Assembly (NCBI RefSeq): GCF_000425265.1
Contig: NZ_KE384342.1
Location: 461,528 to 525,527, forward strand
Reading direction: 5' to 3'
Length of the DNA stretch: 64,000 nucleotides
DNA from: Maridesulfovibrio zosterae DSM 11974
GTDB lineage: Bacteria; Desulfobacterota; Desulfovibrionia; Desulfovibrionales; Desulfovibrionaceae
Below the pieces are notes generated by a model. That model saw only the letters and a program-made list of their open reading frames with translations, did not search any database and had not been told where the DNA came from. Of this stretch, positions 52,595 through 61,225 are shown one piece after another (the first letter of the stretch is position 1; each line of letters begins with the position of its first letter). The position numbers were made by a program, and so were the translations under genes.

Positions 52595-53869
52595 CTAGCT
52601 CCCGGCTTTTATACCGTATATTTCATATACATCAGCCAGTTTGTTGATCCAGTAGCGGTTATCAAAAATTTCATGGACTCGTTCTTTTGCTGCAGGGATG
52701 ACTGACTTGCGAAGCTCTTGATCTGTTAGAATTCTTTCCATGGCATCAGCCATTGCTTCATGATCACCTGGTTCAACAAGAAGTCCGGTTCTGCCACTTT
52801 CTACCAATTCAGGAATACCTGAAACTGTTGTAGTAACTACAGGGACGGACATAGCCATACTTTCAGCAAGAACATTGGGTATTCCGTCACGGTCACCGTT
52901 TTCGGCAATTTCACAGCCCAGAGTGAAAAGATCTGCTTTACGATAAAGATCAAGCACTTCTTCATGCGGTTTAGCCCCTAACCATGTGCATTTTTCAGAG
53001 AGTCCAAGTTTATCAATAAGGGCAAGTGTTTCTTCCCGCTCATCACCATCACCAACAATTTTGTATGAAAAATCTATTCCTTTTTCGTCAAGTTTTTTCA
53101 ATGCCTTGAAAACTGTGGGAAGTCCTTTTTTTGCTGTAAAGCGGGCTACTGTGAAAATTTCGTAAGGAGCAGAAGAAGTGTATTTCTTATCAGAACTGAA
53201 AAGTTTCAGATCAATGCCATGATACACTTTGTGAATAGGTTTTCCTTCCGGTGCAATAGACTGAAGGTAATCGCAGTTGTAACCAGTGCAGGTTACAGCA
53301 AATTTAGCCTCTGAAATCTTAGCTGTGATTTTTTCAGGCTTCTGGGTGTATATATCCTTTGCATGGGCTGTGAAGCTGAAGGGCAATCCTGAAAGGCGGC
53401 TTGCATCTCTGGCTACAGAACATGGAGAGTGGGCAAAGTGCGCATGGAAATGAAAGATATCAGATCCGGGCAATATCTTTTCTACAATAAATTCAGCTTG
53501 CAGCATATGCTTAAAAGATGCCTCGCTTCCAGAGTCTTTGTATACTTTCCATATGTTATCAATTCTGGAAGTAAACGCAGAGTCTATGCCGTATCGTTTA
53601 TCTTTAAGACCAGCATCCATGTCTGCAGATCCAAAGAGTTCCTCAAGACATCCTTCCAGAGTTGATGGAAGATAAGAAACTTCAGCTTTGATTTCAGAAA
53701 TGGATTTGTGTGTGAAATTCTCTCTGGGCTTGCGCATTGAAATAATATGAATTTTCACTCCACGCTGTTCGAGCAGTCTGATTTCATTTGAAATAAAAGT
53801 TTCAGATATACGTGGGTAACCCTTGAGAATCATCGCAAGGACAGGTTGTGTTTTTTTGTTCATTTGCAA
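52595..53869 (-). CDS. GT4-family glycosyltransferase, colanic-acid/exopolysaccharide type
   Basis: 424 residues. KGYPRISETFISNEIRLLEQ at the N terminus is characteristic of exopolysaccharide GT4 enzymes. The middle has DIFHFHAHFAHSPCSVA, the C-terminal donor site VARFTAKKGLPTVFKAL, GDRDGIPNVLAESMAMSVPV and SGIPELVESGRTGLLVEPGD. It overlaps the next upstream gene by 10 bases. Confidence 0.9.
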   Translation of the reverse strand: MQMNKKTQPVLAMILKGYPRISETFISNEIRLLEQRGVKIHIISMRKPRENFTHKSISEIKAEVSYLPSTLEGCLEELFGSADMDAGLKDKRYGIDSAFTSRIDNIWKVYKDSGSEASFKHMLQAEFIVEKILPGSDIFHFHAHFAHSPCSVARDASRLSGLPFSFTAHAKDIYTQKPEKITAKISEAKFAVTCTGYNCDYLQSIAPEGKPIHKVYHGIDLKLFSSDKKYTSSAPYEIFTVARFTAKKGLPTVFKALKKLDEKGIDFSYKIVGDGDEREETLALIDKLGLSEKCTWLGAKPHEEVLDLYRKADLFTLGCEIAENGDRDGIPNVLAESMAMSVPVVTTTVSGIPELVESGRTGLLVEPGDHEAMADAMERILTDQELRKSVIPAAKERVHEIFDNRYWINKLADVYEIYGIKAGS

Positions 53870-55029
53870 TTTTCTTTGAAATAGCCCACACGCTGATGCA
53901 TTACGTCAAGGCCGGTGAAGTTAAAGTTATTAATCGCATCACGAATCTTATGGGAGTTGTTAAGAAGATGATCAACTTTTTCCATTATTGTGTCAGGTCC
54001 AAGCTTGTGCCATGGAATATAGTCTGCAAGATTCTGTTCTGCGAGAACCTGTGCGCGTATAGTCTGTTCTAAACGCGGAGTTTCGCGTGGTACAATGAGT
54101 GCAACCTGTTTGTGAGATAAAATCTCACAGAATGTATTATAGCCGCCCATGCAGACAACTAAATCAGCGTTACTGAACAGTTTTTCCATTCTTCTATAAA
54201 AATGGTAGAAAGTTACAGAAAGTTTTTTTGCCCGTTCCGAAAGATCAAGTCTTTGCTCTTTTGACATAAAAGGCCCCGTAACCATGATTGTGCGGAAATT
54301 TTGCGGCCCGTATTTTTCAAGGGCTTTAAGGTATGCATCCATCATAGGGTAGCCGTCACCGCCTCCACCAGCTGTTATTACAACCAGTTTTTTGCCGTTC
54401 TTACGTTTTTCAGGGCATGAGCGGGAGTGAACTTTACGGGGAATATATCCGGTGAAAATCATTTTCTGGCTAATGGATTCTGGAATTTTATATTCTTTTA
54501 CAGGGTCATAATATTCTTTATGACCATAAACCCATATTTCAGAGTATAGATCATCTAATACGTCATAAATACCTTTATCTGTCCAATCTTTAATAGTGCT
54601 GTCAGCATCATCCATTATGTCACGTAATCCTAGGATCGTACGTGTTTTTCCATTCTCTTTCATCCACTCAAGAGTGGGCATGATCTCGTGTTTAAGTCCG
54701 CGAGGGGCTTTATCGACAATGAAAAGATCTGGCTGAAAGCTTTTTGCTGTTGCATCAATAATTGACTGGCGGATAGACATCGCATGAATAGGGTCTATTT
54801 TTATCGAATGAGGTATATAATTATCATTTGACTGTTTAATCATGCCGGGAATTCGTACAAAGTCTATCTGCTCAGGGAATTCGAAACGGCCGACAATTGG
54901 TGAGCCTGTTAGGATCAGGATATTTACACCTTTGCACTTCAACTGTGAAGCTATAGCCATAGTGCGTCTAATATGCCCAAGACCGTACGTGTCATGAGAA
55001 TACATCAAAATATTAAAGGTATTATCCAT
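53860..55029 (-). CDS. MurG-like glycosyltransferase (second of three)
   Basis: 389 residues of the same COG4671-like type. N-terminal loop LMYSHDTYGLGHIRRTMAIA, middle VVITAGGGGDGYPMMDAYLK, C-terminal VCMGGYNTFCEILSHKQVAL and VPRETPRLEQTIRAQVLAEQ. It is the first gene of the minus-strand glycan operon and divergent from its paralogue at 55.3 kb. Confidence 0.85.
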   Translation of the reverse strand: MDNTFNILMYSHDTYGLGHIRRTMAIASQLKCKGVNILILTGSPIVGRFEFPEQIDFVRIPGMIKQSNDNYIPHSIKIDPIHAMSIRQSIIDATAKSFQPDLFIVDKAPRGLKHEIMPTLEWMKENGKTRTILGLRDIMDDADSTIKDWTDKGIYDVLDDLYSEIWVYGHKEYYDPVKEYKIPESISQKMIFTGYIPRKVHSRSCPEKRKNGKKLVVITAGGGGDGYPMMDAYLKALEKYGPQNFRTIMVTGPFMSKEQRLDLSERAKKLSVTFYHFYRRMEKLFSNADLVVCMGGYNTFCEILSHKQVALIVPRETPRLEQTIRAQVLAEQNLADYIPWHKLGPDTIMEKVDHLLNNSHKIRDAINNFNFTGLDVMHQRVGYFKENCK

Positions 55030-55280
55030 TTATTGTACCGATTTTCAGATTTAATTTAACCGCATTAATTTGTATATTTGTCTTGCATCACTAGGGCCGT
55101 TGGAATATCTAGCGAAAAGGAATACTTCTGTAAATCTTTAAAAAAAACTTATCGTATTTGTGGTAATTCCTATTATTTTTTTCCCGTAGAAGCAATCCCT
55201 TTCCTAAACTTTTATTCTTTGAAAATAATTTATATACTATACTGAAATAATTATATTAATAAATATTATAAGGTTTATCG

Positions 55281-56453
55281 ATGTCGTTTATAATTGATTT
55301 GATAATTTATGCCCATGACGGAAGAGGATTAGGGCATGTAAGTAGAAGTGTTGCCATCGGCCTTGCTGTTCGCAGATTATTTCCTAAAATGTCAGTGCTA
55401 TTAATTACCGGATGTAGTGCCGTTGCTGAACTTATTGGTGATGGAGATCTGGACTGGATAAAACTTCCATCATATAAAACAAAAATTTTAGCCGGAAAAT
55501 CTTCTGGTGCCGAAGGTCCATCCCAGATTGATGATAAGACTCTTGGTGAACTCAGAGCACAAAATATTCGTCATATATTCAAAACATATCGGCCAAAGGT
55601 TTTTCTGGCTGATCACACCCCTCAAGGGAAGCATAAAGAGCTTATTGCTTGCCATAGTGTCTCTCATGAAACTGTGCGAGTTTTAGGTATTCGTGCTGTT
55701 GTGGGAGATGTTGATAAAGTCTGGTCGGAATTTTCTGCAGATTTTTTTAAAAAGGGATATAGCAAAATATTTTGGTATGGCGATTCAAAGATTACTGGCA
55801 TTAATGAAATTAAACGGGTTAAAAGCTGTTACGGGATTGATCCTATCGAGACTGGCTATGTTTCAAGATTTTCCGAATTGGGACAACTCAGTATCGATGA
55901 CGGAGCAGAGAGCAAAAATCTTGCAGGAGTTGTATCTGTTCCATGGTCAGGAGAGGGTACTTTCCTATTCCTTGAAAAACTTGCTGAGGCTATAAGTCAA
56001 ATTGATCATTCATACGGACTGTGGAAGATTTATATGAATTTGCGTGAGGCAACTGCGTATGAAGCTATAAAATTTTTTGAATTTTTGCCCAATGTATGTT
56101 TTTCACAGGTTGGTCCTGAGTTTCTTTGTGACCTGCATGGTTCTCGTTCTGCCGTAATTTATGGTGGTTACAACAGTCTCACCGATGTGATGGCTTCCGG
56201 AACTCCCGCAGTGGTTCTTTTGCGGGGAATGAAAGATGGTGAACAGGAAGAACATGCAGCATTACTTGCCAGCAAGTCATCTGCAATTGTTGATGTTTTC
56301 TCTGAAGACAACATAACTGCTGACTGTCTGCGTGAGTCATTATTAAAATGTATACAGACAAAACCTGAAGTTTCATCTGTTAATCTTAACGGAGCTGAGA
56401 ATGCGGCTCGTTATCTAGCCTCGCTTGCAGGAGTAACTGATGCTAACAGCTAG
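55281..56453 (+). CDS. MurG-like glycosyltransferase (third of three), divergent
   Basis: 390 residues. The N-terminal loop IIYAHDGRGLGHVSRSVAIG is the same as in the two paralogues on the other strand; the C terminus has AVIYGGYNSLTDVMASGTPA and EQEEHAALLAS. It is more divergent than the other two. The 3' end overlaps the methyltransferase gene by 14 bases. Confidence 0.8.
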   Translation: MSFIIDLIIYAHDGRGLGHVSRSVAIGLAVRRLFPKMSVLLITGCSAVAELIGDGDLDWIKLPSYKTKILAGKSSGAEGPSQIDDKTLGELRAQNIRHIFKTYRPKVFLADHTPQGKHKELIACHSVSHETVRVLGIRAVVGDVDKVWSEFSADFFKKGYSKIFWYGDSKITGINEIKRVKSCYGIDPIETGYVSRFSELGQLSIDDGAESKNLAGVVSVPWSGEGTFLFLEKLAEAISQIDHSYGLWKIYMNLREATAYEAIKFFEFLPNVCFSQVGPEFLCDLHGSRSAVIYGGYNSLTDVMASGTPAVVLLRGMKDGEQEEHAALLASKSSAIVDVFSEDNITADCLRESLLKCIQTKPEVSSVNLNGAENAARYLASLAGVTDANS

Positions 56454-57153
56454 CCCTGAGTTGCGAAAAATGATGCGTAAAATAACAAAATGTTTTTCAC
56501 AGCATGAAATGCTGCAATGGGAAAAAATTTTGAGTCCTCTTGACCGAAATATGCGAATTATTGAGGTCGGTTGCGGACGGGGCACCAAAACTGATTTTTT
56601 AATTTCGCACGGATTCAATAATATTCTCGGTGTTGAGAAGAATGAATTTCAGGTTCAGGAGTGCTGTAAAAGAGGGCTGGATGTTGTAACCCTTGAATCT
56701 TTTTCAGCAAATTATAGTAATGAAAAGTTTGATTTTTTAATTTTATCACACATTATTGAGCATTTTTGCTTTGAAGACTTAATCGATTTTATCGATGGTT
56801 ATTTAAAATATCTTAAACCGGGAGGCTTACTGCTCATTGCAACACCAATGCTGCATCCTCATTTCTGGCTGGATCTAGATCATCAGAAACCATACTATCC
56901 ACAGGGAATAAAGAATTTTTATAGTGGTAGTGGTGAGCAGGTAGGATTTACATCTAACTATCGATTAAAATTGAAAGATATCCGTTTTCGTAAAAGTCCA
57001 TTACGGATTAAAAATGACCGTAATCTACTGCTCAAAAAAAATGATTTTCCTATGTTAAGTTTTAATCTGCTTTGTGCAGCAGTTTTCAAAGGGTCTTTTA
57101 ATTTTATTGGATATAAAACCGGGTGGCTGGGATTGTATAAACTTGAGTCTTAA
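56440..57153 (+). CDS. Class I SAM-dependent methyltransferase
   Basis: 237 residues. SAM-binding motif I IIEVGCGRGTKTDFLI, a motif II-like GVEKNEFQVQECCKRGLDVV, FDFLILSHIIEHFCFEDL (motif post-II with HxxEH, as in UbiG/sugar methyltransferases) and KYLKPGGLLLIATPM. The coupled position after a glycosyltransferase suggests methylation of a glycan or lipid carrier; substrate not known. Confidence 0.85.
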   Translation: MLTASPELRKMMRKITKCFSQHEMLQWEKILSPLDRNMRIIEVGCGRGTKTDFLISHGFNNILGVEKNEFQVQECCKRGLDVVTLESFSANYSNEKFDFLILSHIIEHFCFEDLIDFIDGYLKYLKPGGLLLIATPMLHPHFWLDLDHQKPYYPQGIKNFYSGSGEQVGFTSNYRLKLKDIRFRKSPLRIKNDRNLLLKKNDFPMLSFNLLCAAVFKGSFNFIGYKTGWLGLYKLES

Positions 57154-57170
57154 TGTTTTTTAAAAAGTGC

Positions 57171-57199
57171 TTGCTAATTAATTTATGCTGGACTATTTC
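57171..57199 (+). promoter_or_regulatory. Promoter of the ilv leader-ilvBN operon
   Basis: TTGCTA (57171-57176), 17 bases, TATTTC (57194-57199). It is preceded by AAAAAGTGC, like the AAAAAGTAC before both tRNA-Ser promoters. It lies 45 bases upstream of the leader peptide start. Confidence 0.55.
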
Positions 57200-57243
57200 T
57201 AACGAAACCTAAACAGATTAGGAAAATTTTAAGAGTAAACAAA

Positions 57244-57363
57244 ATGATACTATCTACCCTATCTCATATGAATGCAGTTGTTGCACCCATCGCCTCTGTG
57301 GTGATGGTGGTGATTTCTGTGGTCGTCGTGAGAGGCATTAATAAGCCGGAGGGAAGGTTGTAA
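57244..57363 (+). CDS. ilvBN operon leader peptide (attenuator peptide)
   Basis: 39 codons plus stop, encoding MILSTLSHMNAVVAPIASVV then MVVISVVVVRGINKPEGRL. Ten Val (four consecutive at codons 26-29), four Ile and three Leu, the end products and relatives of the pathway encoded downstream. An AAGAG lies about 9 bases before the ATG. The Val run covers 57298-57330, just ahead of an antiterminator segment (57343-57353) that lies inside the coding end, and the terminator follows at 57392. The layout is that of classical ribosome-mediated attenuation. Confidence 0.85.
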   Translation: MILSTLSHMNAVVAPIASVVMVVISVVVVRGINKPEGRL

Positions 57364-57423
57364 GCATCAGTTTACATAAAAGTGTTGTTGTAACCCCCGC
57401 CGGCTTGCCGGCGGGGGTTTTTT
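57343..57423 (+). promoter_or_regulatory. ilv attenuator: antiterminator segment and terminator hairpin
   Basis: The terminator has a perfect 12-bp G+C-rich stem (57392-57403 with 57408-57419), loop CTTG and a T run to 57423. Its left arm and loop can instead pair upstream: AAGCCGG (57343-57349) with CCGGCTT (57400-57406), then one mismatch and GGG (57351-57353) with CCC (57396-57398). A ribosome stalled on the Val codons leaves 57343 free, allowing antitermination. A ribosome reaching the stop codon at 57361 covers it, so the terminator forms. Confidence 0.85.
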
Positions 57424-57453
57424 ATTTTCATCAGGAAATATGAGGGTGCGGAA

Positions 57454-59115
57454 ATGAAATTAAGCGGTGCAAAATTACTGATCAATCTTTTGGAGCGGCA
57501 GGGTATTGAAATCATATGCGGTATTCCCGGCGGTTCTAATCTGATAATTTATGACGCATTGAGGGACAGCTCAATTAAGCACATTCTTGCCCGTCATGAG
57601 CAGGGGGCCGGATTTATGGCTCAAGGAATGGCTAGAACAACAGGAAAGGCTGCTGTGTGCATGGGGACTTCCGGTCCGGGAGTCACCAATTTGCTGACGG
57701 CTATTGCTGATGCGCGACTTGATTCAATTCCCGTTGTTGCCATAACAGGGCAGGTATCCAGTTCTTTAATCGGGACGGATGCTTTTCAAGAGGTTGATAC
57801 CTATGGTTTGACAATTCCAATCACCAAACACAATTTTCTGGTGCAGTCAGCTGCCGATTTATTGGAAATTATTCCGGAAGCATTCAGGCTTGCTGAATCT
57901 GGTCGGCCGGGGCCGGTTGTTGTTGACATTCCTAAAGATGTCCAGAAGGAGATTGTCGAAATCACAAGCTGGCCTGAACATGGATTGAAAGACGCTGTCC
58001 ACACGTGTGATGATAATGACTTGAAGCAAGCTCTTGAGATGATAAACTCATCAAGACGGCCTATAATATATGCTGGTGGCGGAGTTGTTGCTGCTGACTG
58101 TTCAGATGATTTGCTTAAACTTGCACATAAAAATTCAATTCCTGTCGTTAGCACACTTATGGGGCTTGGTGCGTATCCTGACGGAGATTCTAATTATCTT
58201 GGTATGCTCGGTATGCATGGGGCTCGTTCAACGAATATGATAATGGAGGAGGCGGACCTCATTATTGCTCTTGGTGTGCGCTTTGATGATCGTGCTGTAG
58301 GGAAAGCTTGTGAATTTTGTAAGCATGCTGATATCCTGCATATTGATATAGACCGCTCTGAAATTGGTAAAATAAAATCATCCAATCTTTCTGTTGTAGG
58401 TGACGTAGGACATGCCTTGAGTGAGCTCGCAGCCAACGTAGAGTCTTCAATAAGAATTTCATGGAGTGCGCGAATTGCATCATTACGAATGAAATATCCT
58501 GAAATTATTCCAGACAGTAATGAAACCTTTCATCCTGCAAACTTAATCAGAATAATGGGAGAATCTTTGCCCGATGATGCAATCATCACCACGGATGTTG
58601 GGCAGCACCAGATGTGGGTTGCTCAGAAATATCCATTTAGAAAACCCCGGACTCTGCTAACCTCAGGTGGTCTTGGAACAATGGGGTTTGGGTTGCCAAA
58701 TGCAATAGGGGCTGCTTTTGCTAAACCTGATAAAAAGGTTGTCTGTGTAAGCGGAGATGGATCATTCTTAATGAATATTCAAGAACTTGCAACACTTGCT
58801 GAGCAACATTTGAATGTTAAAGTCTTGATCATGAATAATCATCGTTTAGGTTTGGTGCGGCAGCAGCAGGAATTGTTTTTTGAAGAACGCTTTTTTGCCT
58901 CATCATTTGAAAGCAATCCTGATTTTGCTTCTATTGCTAAAGGATTTGGAATACCTGCTTTTGACCTTGATGATCAGGATAATCCGGAACTTTTTTTACG
59001 CAAAATTTTAGGACAGGATGGTCCGTGCGTTATCAATATACCTATTGGCTTAGAGAATAAGGTTTTTCCTATGGTTCCACCTGAATGTGCAAATCGTGAA
59101 ATGATTGGAGATTAA
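57454..59115 (+). CDS. ilvB: Acetolactate synthase, large (catalytic) subunit
   Basis: 553 residues. ThDP-, FAD- and Mg-dependent enzyme forming acetolactate or acetohydroxybutyrate, the first common step of Val/Leu/Ile synthesis. Catalytic Glu49 in ILARHEQGAGFMAQGMAR, GTSGPGVTNLLTAIADA, ThDP/Mg motif SGDGSFLMNIQELATLAE to IMNNHRLGLVRQQQ. It starts behind the attenuator and overlaps nothing; ilvN begins one base after its stop. Confidence 0.96.
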   Translation: MKLSGAKLLINLLERQGIEIICGIPGGSNLIIYDALRDSSIKHILARHEQGAGFMAQGMARTTGKAAVCMGTSGPGVTNLLTAIADARLDSIPVVAITGQVSSSLIGTDAFQEVDTYGLTIPITKHNFLVQSAADLLEIIPEAFRLAESGRPGPVVVDIPKDVQKEIVEITSWPEHGLKDAVHTCDDNDLKQALEMINSSRRPIIYAGGGVVAADCSDDLLKLAHKNSIPVVSTLMGLGAYPDGDSNYLGMLGMHGARSTNMIMEEADLIIALGVRFDDRAVGKACEFCKHADILHIDIDRSEIGKIKSSNLSVVGDVGHALSELAANVESSIRISWSARIASLRMKYPEIIPDSNETFHPANLIRIMGESLPDDAIITTDVGQHQMWVAQKYPFRKPRTLLTSGGLGTMGFGLPNAIGAAFAKPDKKVVCVSGDGSFLMNIQELATLAEQHLNVKVLIMNNHRLGLVRQQQELFFEERFFASSFESNPDFASIAKGFGIPAFDLDDQDNPELFLRKILGQDGPCVINIPIGLENKVFPMVPPECANREMIGD

Positions 59116-59116
59116 G

Positions 59117-59383
59117 ATGCATAACTATGTAATTGAACTTTTAGTTCGTAACCATGCCGGGGTAATGAGTCAGATAACAGGACTTTTTTCAAGAAGGAAT
59201 TTTAATCTTGAGGGTATTATATGCGGCCCTGTAGGTGATGGAGGGGAAAGCAGGATGATTTTAACTGTTGCTGATAACAGTAAGCTTGAGCAAATATTAC
59301 TCCAGCTTGAAAAACTTTACGACGTATTACAGGTACACAAGGTTGATGATCATCCATTAACAAAGGTTTTAGAAGAACTGTAA
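59117..59383 (+). CDS. ilvN: Acetolactate synthase, small (regulatory) subunit
   Basis: 88 residues from the ATG at 59117, which has GGAG 6 bases upstream inside the end of ilvB. A single ACT domain (VIELLVRNHAGVMSQITGLF and RRNFNLEGIICGPV). It is the short form, like E. coli IlvN (96 residues), lacking the second domain of IlvH-type subunits. Binds the feedback inhibitor valine. Confidence 0.93.
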   Translation: MHNYVIELLVRNHAGVMSQITGLFSRRNFNLEGIICGPVGDGGESRMILTVADNSKLEQILLQLEKLYDVLQVHKVDDHPLTKVLEEL

Positions 59384-59387
59384 ATAA

Positions 59388-59426
59388 CTAAACTCCGGTT
59401 GGCATTAATTGTTGACCGGAGTTTAG
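59388..59426 (+). terminator. Terminator after ilvN
   Basis: A 12-bp stem CTAAACTCCGGT (59388-59399) with ACCGGAGTTTAG (59415-59426), loop 15 bases; the T run is short. Confidence 0.65.
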
Positions 59427-59673
59427 TTTGAAGAACAATTCTAAATGATCAATTTTCGTTCAAAACTATTCAGTTATGTGTTTTAGGGCATGTGAAACCA
59501 GTCTGATTCAGCATTTTTTTATCAAACCTGTTTTATGGAGAGTTGAAAGGTCTTTTTCAAGTGCTTCAGAAACTATTTAAAATTAACTTTTTTAGCTTAC
59601 TAATGATATAATGAATGTCTGCCGGAAATATAAGTTAAAATTAATTGTGTAATACTTTAATATAATTAAAAAA

Positions 59674-61104
59674 TTAGACATCAATCCATTTTGTAAGAGT
59701 TGGGGGTGTTGTTACACATGCAAAAAGTTGTTTCCACTCACATAAAGCTGTAAGTTCTACTCCCCGCTGAATTATGGAAACAGGTTTGTCAGAGGAAACA
59801 ACAACTACTATCAGGTTGGGATGTTCAGATGTAAAGCGTAAAGCTGAATTAAATCTTGCACCTCGGGCTCTATTTTCTCCTGCTACAGCTTTACCATCAA
59901 GTAGGCATGCAAATCCATACAGTTTAAGATCTTTACATATATGTACTGCACCATCCAGCTTAGTTAAGGAGCGGGCAAGTCCTCGCATTTCAGGTTCTCT
60001 TAGATCAAGAGGTTTTTCTAAAGCCTGACCGGCTATTTCAACAGGAGTATCATTAAAATCAAGAACTAGTGTAGATCCATGGCTGCGGTTGTTGGCGCTG
60101 GTTATCATTTGAACTACTAATTGAAAAAGATTGTGACGTACTTCTGCGCTAAGATCTATTTCAAGCAGATATTCTTCAAGTTGGACCATGTTCGGTTTAT
60201 AGTTAGTTGATGAGAATTTAGCATCTGCAAAGCTGCAAACCGGAGTACATCCAAGGTATATCAGTCCTCGGTCACCTTTAAAATGAGCTGAGATAGAGTT
60301 GCTTGTTGGAGATACCACGGCAATCCCCACAACGACTTTTCCGTCTGAAACTAGTTTGCGCCCCGAACTTTCTACTGACTGGAGCAGTTTACGCACGTGT
60401 TTGTGATTTTTAAGGTAAGGGCGTTCTTTTTCAGGAAATTTTGCCATGTATTTGATTTTGTCAAGTTCTGAAGGCTCAATAAAAATTAAATCTCCTCGTG
60501 CCCATGCTCCTTCTTCTCTTGTCTTGGAAATCCCAAGAACTGAATCAAGAATAGGGTAAATTCTCAGCTGCGTATCCCATCCCATGATGCGATTACGTTG
60601 ATCCACTATATAATCGCGAACGGCGTGAGTTGAATATTCACGCAAAAGATGTCCAGAGCTGTCAATGCGCAAAATATTTTGTGTGGCAAAATCTTGAGAG
60701 AGGAGGAGTGCGGCATACTCCATCCAGCTTTCTGTGGGGCCGATAGAACACATATCCGGGTGTTGTTCTGTGAACCAGCACTGGTAAAAAATACTACTTG
60801 ATCGAGCACTGCAGGTGATCAGTCCTGCCAGTGCCAAATCTTTGGTCCGGATTACTTCGATTAAGCGGGTTGTGTCATCATGATTGTCTCCGGCACGCCA
60901 GTCATCTGAGTCGAGGTAGTATTCTTTTATTTTGGGATCGTGTTCACGTAACAAATCTTGCGGATCATATATACGTATAGGATCATCTGGGTTTACAGCA
61001 TATATTAGTGCTACACGACTCGCTTTTGAAAAGTGGGAAAGTCCATCTCTAAGGCCATCCATGATGTGGAATATACACAAATTAGCAAAATAATCTGAAC
61101 TCAT
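59674..61104 (-). CDS. Protein with C-terminal degenerate diadenylate cyclase-like (DAC/DACN) domain
   Basis: 476 residues, no signal peptide. The last ~95 residues match the DisA/CdaA nucleotidyl-cyclase fold: KLDGAVHICKDLKLYGFACL (DGA at 384-386), RGARFNSALRFTSEHPNLIV (usual GTRHRAA) and VVVSSDKPVSIIQRGVEL. The catalytic RHR is R-F-N at 417-419, so cyclase activity is doubtful; such domains have been proposed as nucleotide sensors in other proteins (the DACN group). The first ~330 residues are unrecognised, alpha/beta, with ASRVALIYAVNPDDPIRIYD. A single-gene unit; no effector neighbour is obvious. Confidence 0.72.
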   Translation of the reverse strand: MSSDYFANLCIFHIMDGLRDGLSHFSKASRVALIYAVNPDDPIRIYDPQDLLREHDPKIKEYYLDSDDWRAGDNHDDTTRLIEVIRTKDLALAGLITCSARSSSIFYQCWFTEQHPDMCSIGPTESWMEYAALLLSQDFATQNILRIDSSGHLLREYSTHAVRDYIVDQRNRIMGWDTQLRIYPILDSVLGISKTREEGAWARGDLIFIEPSELDKIKYMAKFPEKERPYLKNHKHVRKLLQSVESSGRKLVSDGKVVVGIAVVSPTSNSISAHFKGDRGLIYLGCTPVCSFADAKFSSTNYKPNMVQLEEYLLEIDLSAEVRHNLFQLVVQMITSANNRSHGSTLVLDFNDTPVEIAGQALEKPLDLREPEMRGLARSLTKLDGAVHICKDLKLYGFACLLDGKAVAGENRARGARFNSALRFTSEHPNLIVVVVSSDKPVSIIQRGVELTALCEWKQLFACVTTPPTLTKWIDV

Positions 61105-61225
61105 TTATTGTATCCGGATTTAGAGGTTCAAATTTAGTCGTGAGCGGTTTTATGTGGAATTTACCAGTTGTTATTTTTTCGTCATAACGTAGTTATGCAC
61201 AATTTACATTCATTCCCTATAGTAA

